Assembly: GCA_965216025.1 (NCBI GenBank)
Contig: CBDCEX010000010.1
Span: 1-64,000 of the forward strand
Source of the DNA: JADFQT01 sp965216025
GTDB taxonomy: Bacteria; Chloroflexota; Dehalococcoidia; Lucifugimonadales; UBA3495
DNA length: 64,000 bases
Direction: 5' to 3'
The notes beneath the pieces were generated by a model. That model made no database searches. It had not been told where the DNA came from and worked only from the letters and a program-made list of their open reading frames with translations. This document shows, in pieces, positions 17,929 through 26,894 of the stretch. The position numbers were made by a program, and so were the translations under genes. The number at the start of each line of letters is the position of its first letter. The stretch's first letter is position 1.

Positions 17929-18570
17929 GTGGATTTAAAAAGGACTTTTCTGGTTGCCGCCCTGGCCTCGCTGATAGTCAGCGCCGGCATTGGGATAGCG
18001 ATATTCCTCTTTGGCCAACTGGGAGAGACCCAGAGCAAGTTGCTCTTGACCACCTTAGCGGTGGCCGGATTCAGCCTGACCGGTTGGGCCAGCGTGGCCC
18101 GCGACAGCAGCTGGTGGTTGTGGCCTCTTCAGCCGCTGGGCGCCGCCGCCTCGGTGGTGGGATTGGTGGTGGTCACCCTGAGCATTTGGGGATTGATCCG
18201 CGAGGATGACCAGGGGTGGCAGCTGATAGCCACTCTGAGCCTGGTGGCCTTCTCCCTGGGGCACCTTTCCTTACTAAGCGCCTTCCGCCCCGCCAACCTG
18301 CTGGTTCGGGTCTGCTGGCTGGCCGCCATGGCGGCAGTCCTGGCCGTGGCATTCGTCTTGCTAAACGGCATCTGGGGTCCCATACACCCAGACAACCGGG
18401 AGCTTTTCTTCCGTATCTTGGGAATAGTGGTTATCCTGGATGTGTTGGGAAGCCTAGTGCTGTTGCCCTTATCCAAGCTAATGGGGGCCAAGTCCAAGCC
18501 TAAAACCACACCCAGCGCCACCCCCGGGAGCAAATCACACCGCAACTTACGCCCGGCCCGCCAGCGCTGA
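17929..18570 (+). CDS. Multi-pass membrane protein, unknown function
   Basis: The 213-residue protein starts at GTG 17929. Six hydrophobic helices are visible: FLVAALASLIVSAGIGIAIF, LLLTTLAVAGFSLTGW, the GAAASVVGLVVVTLSIWGL segment, LIATLSLVAFSLGHLSLL, WLAAMAAVLAVAFVLL and ILGIVVILDVLGSLVLL. A basic, Pro/Thr/Ser-rich cytoplasmic tail follows. No recognised domain or catalytic motif is present, and it has no clear operon partner. Confidence 0.65.
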   Translation: MDLKRTFLVAALASLIVSAGIGIAIFLFGQLGETQSKLLLTTLAVAGFSLTGWASVARDSSWWLWPLQPLGAAASVVGLVVVTLSIWGLIREDDQGWQLIATLSLVAFSLGHLSLLSAFRPANLLVRVCWLAAMAAVLAVAFVLLNGIWGPIHPDNRELFFRILGIVVILDVLGSLVLLPLSKLMGAKSKPKTTPSATPGSKSHRNLRPARQR

Positions 18571-18842
18571 TCCCGCGTTCCTAAACCTGGATACCTCTCC
18601 ACCTTATTGCCATAAGACCAATTCTGGTTACAGGCTTCGCGAATACCAGAGGAGAATCTACTGTCTCTAGGGACTAGATCAGCGGCATTATCTGGAGATG
18701 CCCTCTCCCCGGCCCTCCAGTGCTCCGGCGGCATGGCTGACGTCCACGCGGTCTCCGGCTCTTGGGCCCGGCTCAGGTCAAGGGGCCATGCTATAATGCC
18801 TCTGGCCTGCCTACGGGCATATCTGAACCCGGGGATGAGCTT

Positions 18843-20036
18843 ATGACGGCGGCGCTGGAAAATATCAAGGTAGTCGACCTGACCCGAACCCTGGCCGGTC
18901 CCTTCTGCACCATGATGCTCGGCGACATGGGCGCCGACGTGGTCAAGATTGAGGAGCCGCAGCACGGTGACGAGACCCGCTCGTGGACGCCCTTCTGGAA
19001 CGGCGAAAGCACCCAGTTCGTGTCTTTTAACCGCAACAAGCGCAGTCTCAGCATAAACCTGAGAGAGGCTGAAGCCATCGAAATAGTGCTGGCCTTGGCT
19101 GCTGATGCCGACGTTATGGTTGAAAGCTTCCGGGCCGGCACGCTGGACCGCATGGGTCTGGGTTATCAGGCTGTCCAGCAGATCAATCCCGACATAGTTT
19201 ACTGCTCCATCTCTGGCTACGGCCGCACTGGTCCCATGGCTGATAAGCCGGGTTACGACCTGATAATCCAAGCCTACAGCGGTCTAATGAACCTGACCGG
19301 GGAACCCGATGGCCCCCCTCTGCGGGTAGGGTTCTCCCTGGTGGACCTTTTCACCGGCATGATGGCCTACGGCTCGGTGATGACCGCCCTTTACCATCGG
19401 GATAAGACCGGAGTGGGTCAGTGGATCGAAGCGGCCCTACTGGATGGCCAGGTCGCCGCCATGAGCTATCACGGCACCGGGTACCTGGGTACCGGAGTGG
19501 AGCCCCAGCGCATGGGCTCAGGACATCCCAGCCTGGTTCCCTACCAGAGCTTCCCCGCCGCCGACGGCTTTTTCATTCTAGCTTGCGCCAACCAGGGGCT
19601 GTGGGAGCGCATGTGCCAGGCAATAGATCGGCCCGACCTGCCCCAAGACCCGCGCTTTACAACCAACACCGATCGGGTGGCTCACCGCTCCGAGTGTGTC
19701 CAGCTGCTTGGCAATATATTCCGGACCGAAACGGTGTCTCATTGGGTAAGTAAGATTGAGCAGGCTGGTGTCCCTTGCGGTCCCATCAACCGGGTGTCCG
19801 ACGTGGTCAACGACCCCCAAGTACTCTCCAGGAACATGGTGGTCGACATTCCCCATCCCAACATACCCGATTTGAAGGTGCCCAACTCGCCCCTCAAGCT
19901 GGCCGAAACCCCTCCCAGCGTGCGACGGCCGCCACCTCTGCTGGGCCAGCATAATGAGGAAATACTCTCCAAGTTAGGCTATGCAGCCGAGAGTATCGCC
20001 AAGCTGCGGCAGAAGGGAGTGATTGGCGGAAATTAA
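18843..20036 (+). CDS. CaiB/BaiF family (class III) CoA-transferase
   Basis: This 397-residue enzyme moves CoA between carboxylic acids through a covalent aspartyl intermediate. Family segments are VVDLTRTLAGPFCTMMLGDMG at the N terminus, VKIEEPQHGDETR, FNRNKRSLSINLRE, ESFRAGTLDRMGLGY, YCSISGYGRTGPMADKPGYD (with the conserved Asp of this family) and LRVGFSLVDLFTGMMA. ATG 18843 is chosen because the family consensus begins right after it and a GGGGATG site precedes it. An upstream in-frame ATG at 18762 adds non-homologous residues. These enzymes are strongly expanded in SAR202-like Chloroflexi. The acyl donor and acceptor are unknown. Confidence 0.9.
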   Translation: MTAALENIKVVDLTRTLAGPFCTMMLGDMGADVVKIEEPQHGDETRSWTPFWNGESTQFVSFNRNKRSLSINLREAEAIEIVLALAADADVMVESFRAGTLDRMGLGYQAVQQINPDIVYCSISGYGRTGPMADKPGYDLIIQAYSGLMNLTGEPDGPPLRVGFSLVDLFTGMMAYGSVMTALYHRDKTGVGQWIEAALLDGQVAAMSYHGTGYLGTGVEPQRMGSGHPSLVPYQSFPAADGFFILACANQGLWERMCQAIDRPDLPQDPRFTTNTDRVAHRSECVQLLGNIFRTETVSHWVSKIEQAGVPCGPINRVSDVVNDPQVLSRNMVVDIPHPNIPDLKVPNSPLKLAETPPSVRRPPPLLGQHNEEILSKLGYAAESIAKLRQKGVIGGN

Positions 20037-20075
20037 CCCGGTGGAGGCCCTGAAGCTTATCCCGGGAGCTAATGT

Positions 20076-20807
20076 TTGGTACCTAGAAAAAAGCTGAAGC
20101 TGGTCCATACCTCGGATACCCATTTGGGCGGCGACTGGCATCCGGAGTTGTCACAAAACGCGCTCAAAACCGTGGTGCAGGGCGTTGCCAGGCTAGATGC
20201 GGATGCCCTGCTGATAGTCGGGGACGTGTTCGACCACGCCCGAGTCTCCGATGGGCTGCTGGAGTTCTTTCTCCAACAGATAGCGCTGCTCAAGGTACCG
20301 GCGGTGGTGCTGCCGGGCAACCACGACATTTACGACCAGGATTCCCTCTACTTCCGGCAGCCCTTCCGTCAAGCGCCCGATAACCTGCACATATTTACCG
20401 AGTTGGAGGGGCAGTTCATATCTTTTCCCGAGCTGACCCTGGACTTCTGGGGCCGGGCCATGGCCATGCATACTCCCGAGTTTCGCCCGCTGGAGGGTAT
20501 GACGGCGGCGCCCAACGGCAACTGGCTGGTGGCTCTGGCCCACGGGCACTTCTACTTTGACGACGACAAGGACACTCGCTCCGCCCCGATTTATCCCGAC
20601 GACGTGGCCCGGGCCCCCTGCGACTATCTGGCCTTGGGACATTGGGACCGGCATGTTGATGTTTCCCAGGGTCGGGTTAAGGCGGTTTATTCCGGCGCTC
20701 CCTTGGGCGCCATCCAGAGCAACGACAGCGTGGCGTTCACCCTGGTGGACCTGGACCCGGAACTTGGAGTTAAGACCCGCCAAGTGACTCTGGACATGAT
20801 CGCCTAG
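20076..20807 (+). CDS. SbcD-like metallophosphoesterase
   Basis: This 243-residue calcineurin-type phosphoesterase uses TTG 20076, eight bases after CGGGAG. Metal-binding motifs are HTSDTHLGGDW (motif I), IVGDVFDH (II), LPGNHDIYD (III), ALAHGHFYF (IV) and LGHWDRH (V). The arrangement is that of the Mre11/SbcD/YhaO nuclease core without the C-terminal capping domain. No SbcC-type ATPase is adjacent, so a role in DNA repair is uncertain. It lies 39 bp after the CoA-transferase stop and 55 bp before the acetamidase gene, so the three may share a transcript. Confidence 0.82.
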   Translation: MVPRKKLKLVHTSDTHLGGDWHPELSQNALKTVVQGVARLDADALLIVGDVFDHARVSDGLLEFFLQQIALLKVPAVVLPGNHDIYDQDSLYFRQPFRQAPDNLHIFTELEGQFISFPELTLDFWGRAMAMHTPEFRPLEGMTAAPNGNWLVALAHGHFYFDDDKDTRSAPIYPDDVARAPCDYLALGHWDRHVDVSQGRVKAVYSGAPLGAIQSNDSVAFTLVDLDPELGVKTRQVTLDMIA

Positions 20808-20862
20808 ACCGGATTGCCTAGACCGGATCACCAGGAGTCGAAACCAACCCGGAGGCATCGGC

Positions 20863-21735
20863 ATGAAAACCTTGAGCCGGGAGCAGCGAATATACCTTCT
20901 GGGCCCTCTAGGGAAACCCGCGATTACCATCGACTCCGGAGAAGAGCTGATGGTGGAGACGTGGGACGCCTTTGAAGGAATACGGGACCCGGAGGTATTG
21001 GAGGCCAAGTCTCTGAAAGGTCCCGCCACCGGCCCTATTTGGATCAATGGGGCCGAGCCCGGCGACGCGCTGAAGGTGGACTTCATCAGCATCACTCCCA
21101 AAGGAGGGGCGGCCCACATGGTGATGCCGGGCCGGGGCTTCTTGGAAGAAGATTTCCCGGAGGCCTACCCCACGGTTATGACCCTTGACAGTGGGCACCT
21201 GGTACTGCCCAGCGGCCTGCGCCTGCCCCTGGCTCCCTCCATGGGAGTGGTGGCGACCACTCCGACCTACCCGCAAAACACCGCCAGCGATAGCGGTCCC
21301 TACGGCGGGGATATCGACATGAAGGAGTTGGTGGCGGGCAGCACTCTGTATCTTCCCGTCTTCGTTCCGGGCGGCCTGCTGGCCCTGGGGGATTGCCACG
21401 CGGTGGTCGGAGACGGCGCGGTGGCCGGCACCGGCGCCGAGTGCTCTTCGGACACCCACATCCGGGTGACCGTAGAAAAGGGCATGGGCATTCTAGCCCC
21501 CAGAGCCCTGACTCCCGACTACTTTGTGGTGCTGTCTTACGGCGAGGAGTTGGGACCGGCCATGAAGCAAGCGGTGCGGGACATGGTGGATTTTCTGGTG
21601 ACAGAGAAGGGACTGGAACCGTACGACGCTTATACCCTGTGTAGCCTGGCCGGAGATGTTCGAGTCTCCCGCACCTTCCGGCCCATCAGTCCGGTCAAGA
21701 TGATGCTGTCCCGGCAGGAACTGGAGCAGCTGTGA
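20863..21735 (+). CDS. Acetamidase/formamidase family protein
   Basis: The enzyme has 290 residues and is of the FmdA/AmdA type, predicted to hydrolyse short-chain amides to ammonia and a carboxylate. Typical segments are GPIWINGAEPGDALKVDFIS, the GPYGGDIDMKELVAGSTLYLPV core with its acidic metal-binding residues, the GDCHAVVGDGAVAGTGAE loop and the C-terminal CSLAGDVRVSRTF. It lies immediately downstream of the CoA-transferase and phosphoesterase genes. A decayed partial copy of its 3' end lies 0.7 kb downstream at 22411-22635. Confidence 0.88.
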   Translation: MKTLSREQRIYLLGPLGKPAITIDSGEELMVETWDAFEGIRDPEVLEAKSLKGPATGPIWINGAEPGDALKVDFISITPKGGAAHMVMPGRGFLEEDFPEAYPTVMTLDSGHLVLPSGLRLPLAPSMGVVATTPTYPQNTASDSGPYGGDIDMKELVAGSTLYLPVFVPGGLLALGDCHAVVGDGAVAGTGAECSSDTHIRVTVEKGMGILAPRALTPDYFVVLSYGEELGPAMKQAVRDMVDFLVTEKGLEPYDAYTLCSLAGDVRVSRTFRPISPVKMMLSRQELEQL

Positions 21736-21769
21736 GTCAAGGCGACCGGCCCAATCTTCGCCAACATTG

Positions 21770-22228
21770 TTACTCCGCCTTGTTCTGCCGTTCACTGGGG
21801 CGTCCCCGTCCGGCCACGGCCGACGCTTCCTTAAGGGTACGCCTGCCCTTCTTGCCAGCCCTGATGCTGTTGAGCACCATCTTGGAGACACGCATCACCA
21901 GCGCTGGCCCTGGTTGTTGTAGGAGCCGCAGGAGCCGAAGCAACCGCACCACTCGCAGAACTCGGAAGATGCGAAAATACGGGATCACCAAGAGCACATC
22001 AAGCCAATGGTGGCGAAGGAAGCGTAGGGGCGGCTCATTTGCGCGGTAGTAGGTGACGCCCAGATCGGCGACAAAGATGCTCAGTAGTCCGAGTCCGATC
22101 CCGTCGACGGTGGCACTGCCCCAAGGTGTGCTAGGAGCGAAAGAGTAAGCGAAGATCACTAGCTATACCACTGTCGCCACATCGACAAGGATGCGCCATT
22201 GCCCGCCGTATGGAATATCGCGATTCAC
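21770..22228 (-). pseudogene. Voltage-sensor/ion-channel fragment with in-frame amber
   Basis: From GTG 22159 the frame encodes about 129 residues covering helices resembling S2-S4 of a voltage-sensor domain. LLSIFVADLGVTYY and WLDVLLVIPYF are followed by the arginine-periodic S4-like helix RIFRVLRVVRLLRLLRLL. Upstream, the same frame continues past a TAG at 22163-22165 into RILVDVATVV, which looks like the missing first helix. No pore helix or selectivity filter (TVGYG) follows. The product would be a sensor without a pore, and with the amber it is most likely a degraded channel gene. The tail is basic and low-complexity. Confidence 0.55.
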
Positions 22229-22410
22229 CTATTGTTCCCCCATAATGGCTACCAGACTCGACGCCCAAGACGAACGTGAAGACTGGGCAAAAACAGGCGG
22301 CACACGTCGCACAAGAGCCCTACCGTAGTAGTTGAATTACATCGGGAGCATGTCGGATCCGGTCCGTAGACTGCCATCAAAGTACCCCTCTGTTGTCTCC
22401 ACCCTGAATT

Positions 22411-22635
22411 CTGGCACCGCTGGATCGCCCTGTCAAAGGCCTGGCCGGAGATGTTCGAGTGTCTCACACCTTCCGGCCCATTAGTCCGGTCAAGATGATG
22501 CTCTCGCAGCTCATGGACCGAAACCTCCCGTGGTGGAATTAGTCCCCGGAAGTCAGCACAGGATTGGAAACCCTGGTGCCCTAGGCGAGGCAGCTGTTGC
22601 GTTTACAGGCCGGCAGGCTCTGGAGCAGCTCAACT
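22411..22635 (+). pseudogene. Decayed duplicate of the acetamidase gene 3' end
   Basis: The bases at 22441-22505 match 21646-21710 of the acetamidase gene with only a few differences (CTGGCCGGAGATGTTCGAGT onward). A second block near 22613-22633 (CAGGCTCTGGAGCAGCTC) matches the last codons of that gene. About 95 bp of unrelated sequence separates the two blocks, and no reading frame survives. This is a remnant of a tandem duplication. Confidence 0.65.
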
Positions 22636-22814
22636 AGGGCTGTTGCGTTTCCTTACCTAAACTAATACCAAGCTGAAAACTACATTCAGCTAATCCCCAG
22701 AGTTGGCTTCGGCAATCGGCAGTGTACTAGTATGCCCAACTTGAAGCAGAAAAATCCTTCGTCGCACCGTTGTAAGCCGGTGACCAGGAAAGTATATTCT
22801 GCACAGTTCCCTGG

Positions 22815-22834
22815 ATTCCGGCGTTCGCCGGAAT
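22815..22834. repeat. Short palindromic hairpin (REP-like)
   Basis: ATTCCGGCG TT CGCCGGAAT is a perfect 9-bp-stem hairpin embedded in CTGGATTCC...GAATGACGG, a wording seen in intergenic repeats of many bacteria. It lies in the 694-bp gap 22229-22922, which otherwise holds only the acetamidase remnant. Confidence 0.6.
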
Positions 22835-22922
22835 GACGGTGTTGGCAGCCCTGCCCAGTCCGGTGTCGATGTAGATTCCACTTTGGCTTTGGTTTAGTAT
22901 TGAGAGGGCCGCCCACCCAAGT

Positions 22923-23696
22923 TTACATAACCGAGTAACCACCATCCACGGTTAGCACCGCCCCGGTGACGTAGTCGGAGGCCGGGCTGGCCAAAAAAAC
23001 CACCGCTCCTTGTAACTCTTCCGGCTGACCCCAGCGTCCGGTGGGGATGCGCCGGCTGATCAGGTCGTAGCGGTCGGGTTGGGTCGCGGGAATCGCCGCC
23101 GTCAGCTCGGTCATGAACCAGCCCGGCAGAATGGCGTTGCACTGGATATTGTCCTTGGCCCAGGCCACCGCCAGGCTCTTGGCAAGCTGCACCACCCCGC
23201 CCTTGCTCGAGGAGTAAGGTGCGCCGCTACCTCCGCCGCCGAACAGGGAAAACATGGACCCGATATTGATGATTTTCCCGCCACCCTGGGCCTTCATATG
23301 AGGATAGACCTCTCTGGAGGCCAGGAAGGCCGAGCGAAGATTGACGTCCAGCACCTGGTCCCATTCTTCACTCGTCAAATCCTGGGGTTCTTTTCGCACC
23401 GTGGTACCGGCGTTGTTTACCAGAATATCGACGCGACCCAGTTTTACCACCGTGCTAGAAACCATGTCCTTTATCTGCGCCTCTTGAGTCACATCCACCA
23501 CCACGCCCTCGGCTCGGGCCCCTAGAGCCCGGATTTCCGATAGGGCCTGAGCAGTTTTCTTCTCGTCTCTAGCGGCCACCACAATACCGGCGCCGGCTTG
23601 GGCCAGCCCCTTGGCCATAGCCAGACCGAGCCCGCCGTTTCCGCCGGTGACCAGCGCTACCTTGCCGGTTAAATCAAAGAGTTTCGCCATGCTCAT
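22923..23696 (-). CDS. SDR-family NAD(P)-dependent oxidoreductase
   Basis: This 257-residue classical short-chain dehydrogenase has the cofactor loop VTGGNGGLGLAMAKGLA, NNAGTT after VDILV, the catalytic Ser in NIGSMFSLFG and the Tyr-Lys pair in PYSSSKGG. The C terminus VFLASPASDYVTGAVLTVDGG is typical of the gluconate-5-dehydrogenase or 3-oxoacyl-ACP reductase branch. The Arg in VVAARDEKK suggests NADP preference. The gene is divergent from hppA across a 305-bp gap, and the substrate is unknown. Confidence 0.88.
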   Translation of the reverse strand: MSMAKLFDLTGKVALVTGGNGGLGLAMAKGLAQAGAGIVVAARDEKKTAQALSEIRALGARAEGVVVDVTQEAQIKDMVSSTVVKLGRVDILVNNAGTTVRKEPQDLTSEEWDQVLDVNLRSAFLASREVYPHMKAQGGGKIINIGSMFSLFGGGGSGAPYSSSKGGVVQLAKSLAVAWAKDNIQCNAILPGWFMTELTAAIPATQPDRYDLISRRIPTGRWGQPEELQGAVVFLASPASDYVTGAVLTVDGGYSVM

Positions 23697-23875
23697 CTAA
23701 CGCCGCTCCTTCAGATGCCCGAAGCCTGTCGCCGTTGCCCTGTAGTCCCTAGCCCAATGTAATACACCATTCCGACAAAATTTGCCCGCACCGGCTGACG
23801 TCGGACGCGTCCTCCTGGTCACCTGTACCGGCCTAATATATCCTCGATGAAATTTCTAAACTTGTAAAATCCAAA

Positions 23876-23942
23876 TCCCCCTCAGTCCCCCTTTTTAAAA
23901 GGGGGATATAGGGTTGACACCCCAAAACCGTTGTGATACCTT
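23876..23942 (+). promoter_or_regulatory. Hairpin and sigma70-type promoter upstream of hppA
   Basis: CCCCCTTTTTAAAAGGGGG (23888-23906) is a near-perfect palindrome within a repeat beginning AAATCCCCCTCAGTCCCC. Just downstream, TTGACA (23914-23919) is followed after 17 bp by TACCTT (23937-23942), a weak -10 match. This would start transcription about 50 bp before hppA. The rest of the gap 23697-23875 showed nothing else. Confidence 0.4.
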
Positions 23943-24001
23943 TCGCACGCCCAAAATCCAGGCTTTCAGTCGGACTTTCAGCTAGGAAAAAGAGGTAGTC
24001 G

Positions 24002-26035
24002 ATGGTATCCATGGTCATAGCCCTAGTCGCCGGAGTCGTAGCCCTGCTTTTCGCCGCTATCATGGCGAAGCGGATCCTTGCCGCCGATGCGGGTAATGAG
24101 GCAATGCGCGAAATTGGCGACGCTATTAGGGAAGGATCCTCCGCTTTCCTGCGTCGGGAGTATCTGGCACTGGTCCCCTTTGTCGTAGTGATGACAATAG
24201 TACTGGGAGTCGTGATTGACCTGGTTACCCTGGGCAGCGCAATACCCAAAACCGCTATCTCCTACTTGGCCGGCACCATTTGCTCCGCCGCGGCCGGCTT
24301 GGTAGGAATGAATGTGGCAGTACGGGCTAACGTTCGCACCGCCGCGGCCGCCATGAACGGCCTTAATCCGGCGCTGCGAGTGGCCTTTTCCAGCGGCACG
24401 GTGATGGGCATAACCGTCGTCGGCATCGGACTACTTGGGGTCACCATCCTCTACCTTATCTGGCAGGACATCACCGTGGTTGCCGGCTTCGGTTTCGGCG
24501 CCAGCTCCATAGCATTGTTTGCCAGGGTGGGCGGAGGTATTTTCACCAAGGCCGCCGATGTGGGGACGGACCTGGTCGGAAAGGTGGAGGCGGGCATACC
24601 GGAGGACGACCCGAGGAACCCCGGAGTGATCGCCGATAACGTTGGTGACAATGTGGGAGACGTGGCGGGAATGGGAGCCGACTTGTTCGAATCCTACGTG
24701 GGTTCGATAATCTCCACTATCTTCCTCGCCACCGTAGTGGGCGCGGTGGCTTATGATGCCGGTCAGGCGGTGCTGCCCTTGCTGCTGGCCGGTGCGGGCA
24801 TCCTGGCGTCGATAATAGGTACCTTTGTGGTGCGTAGCGGTGAGCAGGCCGATTTTGGGCAGCTGCTCTGGGCGTTGCGAAGGGGTATTTTCGTCGCCGC
24901 GGCCTTGCTGGCGGTTTTCGCCCTGGTGATAGTTCTGGTCATGCAACTCGAATTCCGGTGGTTCTGGGCCATTATTTCTGGACTGGTTGCCGGAATAGTT
25001 ATTGGTTTGGCTACCGAGTACTACACGTCCTACGATTACACTCCCACCAAAAGGGTGTCGGAAGCGTCCCAGACCGGAGCCGCGACCGTGGTCATCAGCG
25101 GAATCGCCACCGGCATGATGAGCACCCTTATTCCGGTTATAGCAATATGCATAACCATACTGGTTGCTTTCGAGTTGGCCGGTTTTTACGGGGTAGCCCT
25201 GGCCGGTGTCGGGTTGCTCTCGACCCTGGGGATCACCCTGGCCACCGACGCCTACGGTCCGGTAGCCGATAATGCCGGGGGGATCGCCGAACAGGCTCAT
25301 TTGGAGCCCGAGGTTCGAGAGAGAACCGACGCTCTGGACGCGCTGGGCAATACCACCGCCGCCACCGGTAAGGGTTTTGCCATAGGTTCCGCCGCTCTCA
25401 CCTCCTTGGCTTTATTAGCCGCCTACGCCGCTGCTGTAAACATATTGGATGAGGGAATCAACCTGCTGGAACACACCACTCTGGTGGGACTGTTAATCGG
25501 CGCCATGCTCCCCTTCCTCTTCTCGGCTTTCACGATGAAAGCGGTAGGCCGAGCGGCCTTCGCCATCGTCACTGAAGTGCGGCGGCAGTTTCGGGAGATC
25601 CCCGGGATTATGGAGGGCACGGGAAAGCCCGACTATGCCCGTTGTGTTGACATAAGTACCCGGGGAGCCCTGCGGGAGATGATACTGCCCGGCGTAATGG
25701 CGGTGGTGGCTCCCCTGGCCACCGGATTTGTCCTTGGTACCGAGGCCCTGGGCGGGCTGCTCATCGGTTCCGTGGCCGCAGGCTTCATGCTGGCAATAAT
25801 GATGGCCAGTGCCGGTGGCGCCTGGGACAACGCCAAGAAATACGTGGAGCTGGGGAATTACGGCGGTAAGGGCTCCGAGGCTCACAAAGCGGCGGTAGAG
25901 GGAGACTTGGTCGGAGACCCATTCAAGGACACTTCAGGGCCATCCTTGAATATCCTGCTTAAGCTGATGGCGATAGTTTCGCTGGTGTTTGCACCGGTTT
26001 TCCTAAATGTGACGCCCCTTATCGACCTCTTTTAG
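24002..26035 (+). CDS. hppA: Membrane-bound ion-translocating pyrophosphatase, K+-dependent type
   Basis: This 677-residue integral membrane enzyme, with about 16 helices, couples PPi hydrolysis to H+ or Na+ pumping. The substrate-site signature begins ADVGTDLVGKVEAGIPEDDP and continues NPGVIADNVGDNVGD, with a second acidic site DAYGPVADNAGGIAEQ and a third near the C terminus (SAGGAWDNAKKYVE). GNTTAATGKGF has Ala where K+-independent enzymes have Lys, so K+ dependence is predicted. H+ versus Na+ specificity cannot be read here. ATG 24002 follows AAGAGGTAGTCG. Its likely terminator (27677-27706) is now 1.6 kb away because a group II intron is inserted between them. Confidence 0.94.
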   Translation: MVSMVIALVAGVVALLFAAIMAKRILAADAGNEAMREIGDAIREGSSAFLRREYLALVPFVVVMTIVLGVVIDLVTLGSAIPKTAISYLAGTICSAAAGLVGMNVAVRANVRTAAAAMNGLNPALRVAFSSGTVMGITVVGIGLLGVTILYLIWQDITVVAGFGFGASSIALFARVGGGIFTKAADVGTDLVGKVEAGIPEDDPRNPGVIADNVGDNVGDVAGMGADLFESYVGSIISTIFLATVVGAVAYDAGQAVLPLLLAGAGILASIIGTFVVRSGEQADFGQLLWALRRGIFVAAALLAVFALVIVLVMQLEFRWFWAIISGLVAGIVIGLATEYYTSYDYTPTKRVSEASQTGAATVVISGIATGMMSTLIPVIAICITILVAFELAGFYGVALAGVGLLSTLGITLATDAYGPVADNAGGIAEQAHLEPEVRERTDALDALGNTTAATGKGFAIGSAALTSLALLAAYAAAVNILDEGINLLEHTTLVGLLIGAMLPFLFSAFTMKAVGRAAFAIVTEVRRQFREIPGIMEGTGKPDYARCVDISTRGALREMILPGVMAVVAPLATGFVLGTEALGGLLIGSVAAGFMLAIMMASAGGAWDNAKKYVELGNYGGKGSEAHKAAVEGDLVGDPFKDTSGPSLNILLKLMAIVSLVFAPVFLNVTPLIDLF

Positions 26036-26459
26036 CATCGATTTTAGCCACCGACCAACCCGGAATCGGGTAGGAGGGGGCCTCGCGGCCCCCGTCCTCC
26101 CACACCACCGGACGTACTCAGCGTATCCGGCGGTTTCCTCTACTGTTTCAACAGGTGCTACCACCCGTCAAGGCTCGTTTCCGTTCAGACACCGTGGTCG
26201 CTGGCTGCTCCTCGCTCACCCCAGTTCCGGTTCCGCCTTCACCAGGGACGCCGGGGCGCACGGTCTCCTTCCTCCATTCAAGAAGGGAGAGTTGTTAGGC
26301 CGTGCCTTGCTGCCGCTCTACGCCCATCGAGTCCTCTTGACTGGCTCCTTGCAGTAGAGGATTCGGCCCTTCATCCTTCCCGTGCGGGAAGGACTACTAA
26401 GTAACTATCTCAAAACCTTGAATTGAATTTGAAACTTATATTATACTTCCACCAAAAGT

Positions 26460-26894
26460 GTGGAGGTGAAAGCAGTGAAACCAATGAGGCAAGTTGAACC
26501 GCTGGAGACTATTTGGGAGATTCCGGACGATTTGTGGGAGAAAGTTGAGCCAGTGATCCTGGAGGGAATCCCTCCCAAAACCACCGGTCGCAAGCGGGTC
26601 AACCCAAGGCCAATCCTTAACGGAATTATCTTTCGCTTACGTAGTGGTTGCCAATGGAACCATCTGCCCAAGACTTTTGGTGACGATAGTACTATCCATC
26701 GTACTTTTCAGCTATGGGTAGAATCGGGAGTGTTGAACCAAGTGTGGTCGGTCATGGTAGAGGAATGTGAAGAGCTGGGAGGTGTGGACTGGGAATGGCA
26801 AGCAGCGGATTGCGCCCTGGGTAAAGCTCGCCCGCAATTGGCCCCAATCCCACGGACCGGGGCAAGGCGGGCAGCAAGCGAAGCCTGTTGGTAG
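26460..26894 (+). CDS. IS5-family transposase, first frame (N-terminal half)
   Basis: This 144-residue frame carries the DUF4096-type N-terminal domain: IPDDLWEKVEPVIL, the RKRVNPRPILNGIIFRLRSG linker and CQWNHLPKTFGDDSTIHR. It ends with the first acidic motif region WEWQAADCALGKAR. After KARPQL the frame departs from the family consensus and soon stops. The consensus GPNPTDRGKAGSKR resumes in the -1 frame and leads into the second ORF. The family usually has a few more residues here (KAR-FGGEKT-GPN), so this looks like a small deletion that broke the gene. A translational shift is possible but no A-rich slippery site is visible. Confidence 0.75.
   Translation: MEVKAVKPMRQVEPLETIWEIPDDLWEKVEPVILEGIPPKTTGRKRVNPRPILNGIIFRLRSGCQWNHLPKTFGDDSTIHRTFQLWVESGVLNQVWSVMVEECEELGGVDWEWQAADCALGKARPQLAPIPRTGARRAASEACW

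Noticed and set aside
10640..22165. Possible genome-wide reassignment or read-through of TAG, suggested by three in-frame ambers (10640, 14821, 22163).
   Set aside because: TAG is the normal stop of many intact genes here (hppA, guaA, purD, purB, purC, the EVE gene). General reassignment would extend them all. Local mutations are the simpler reading.
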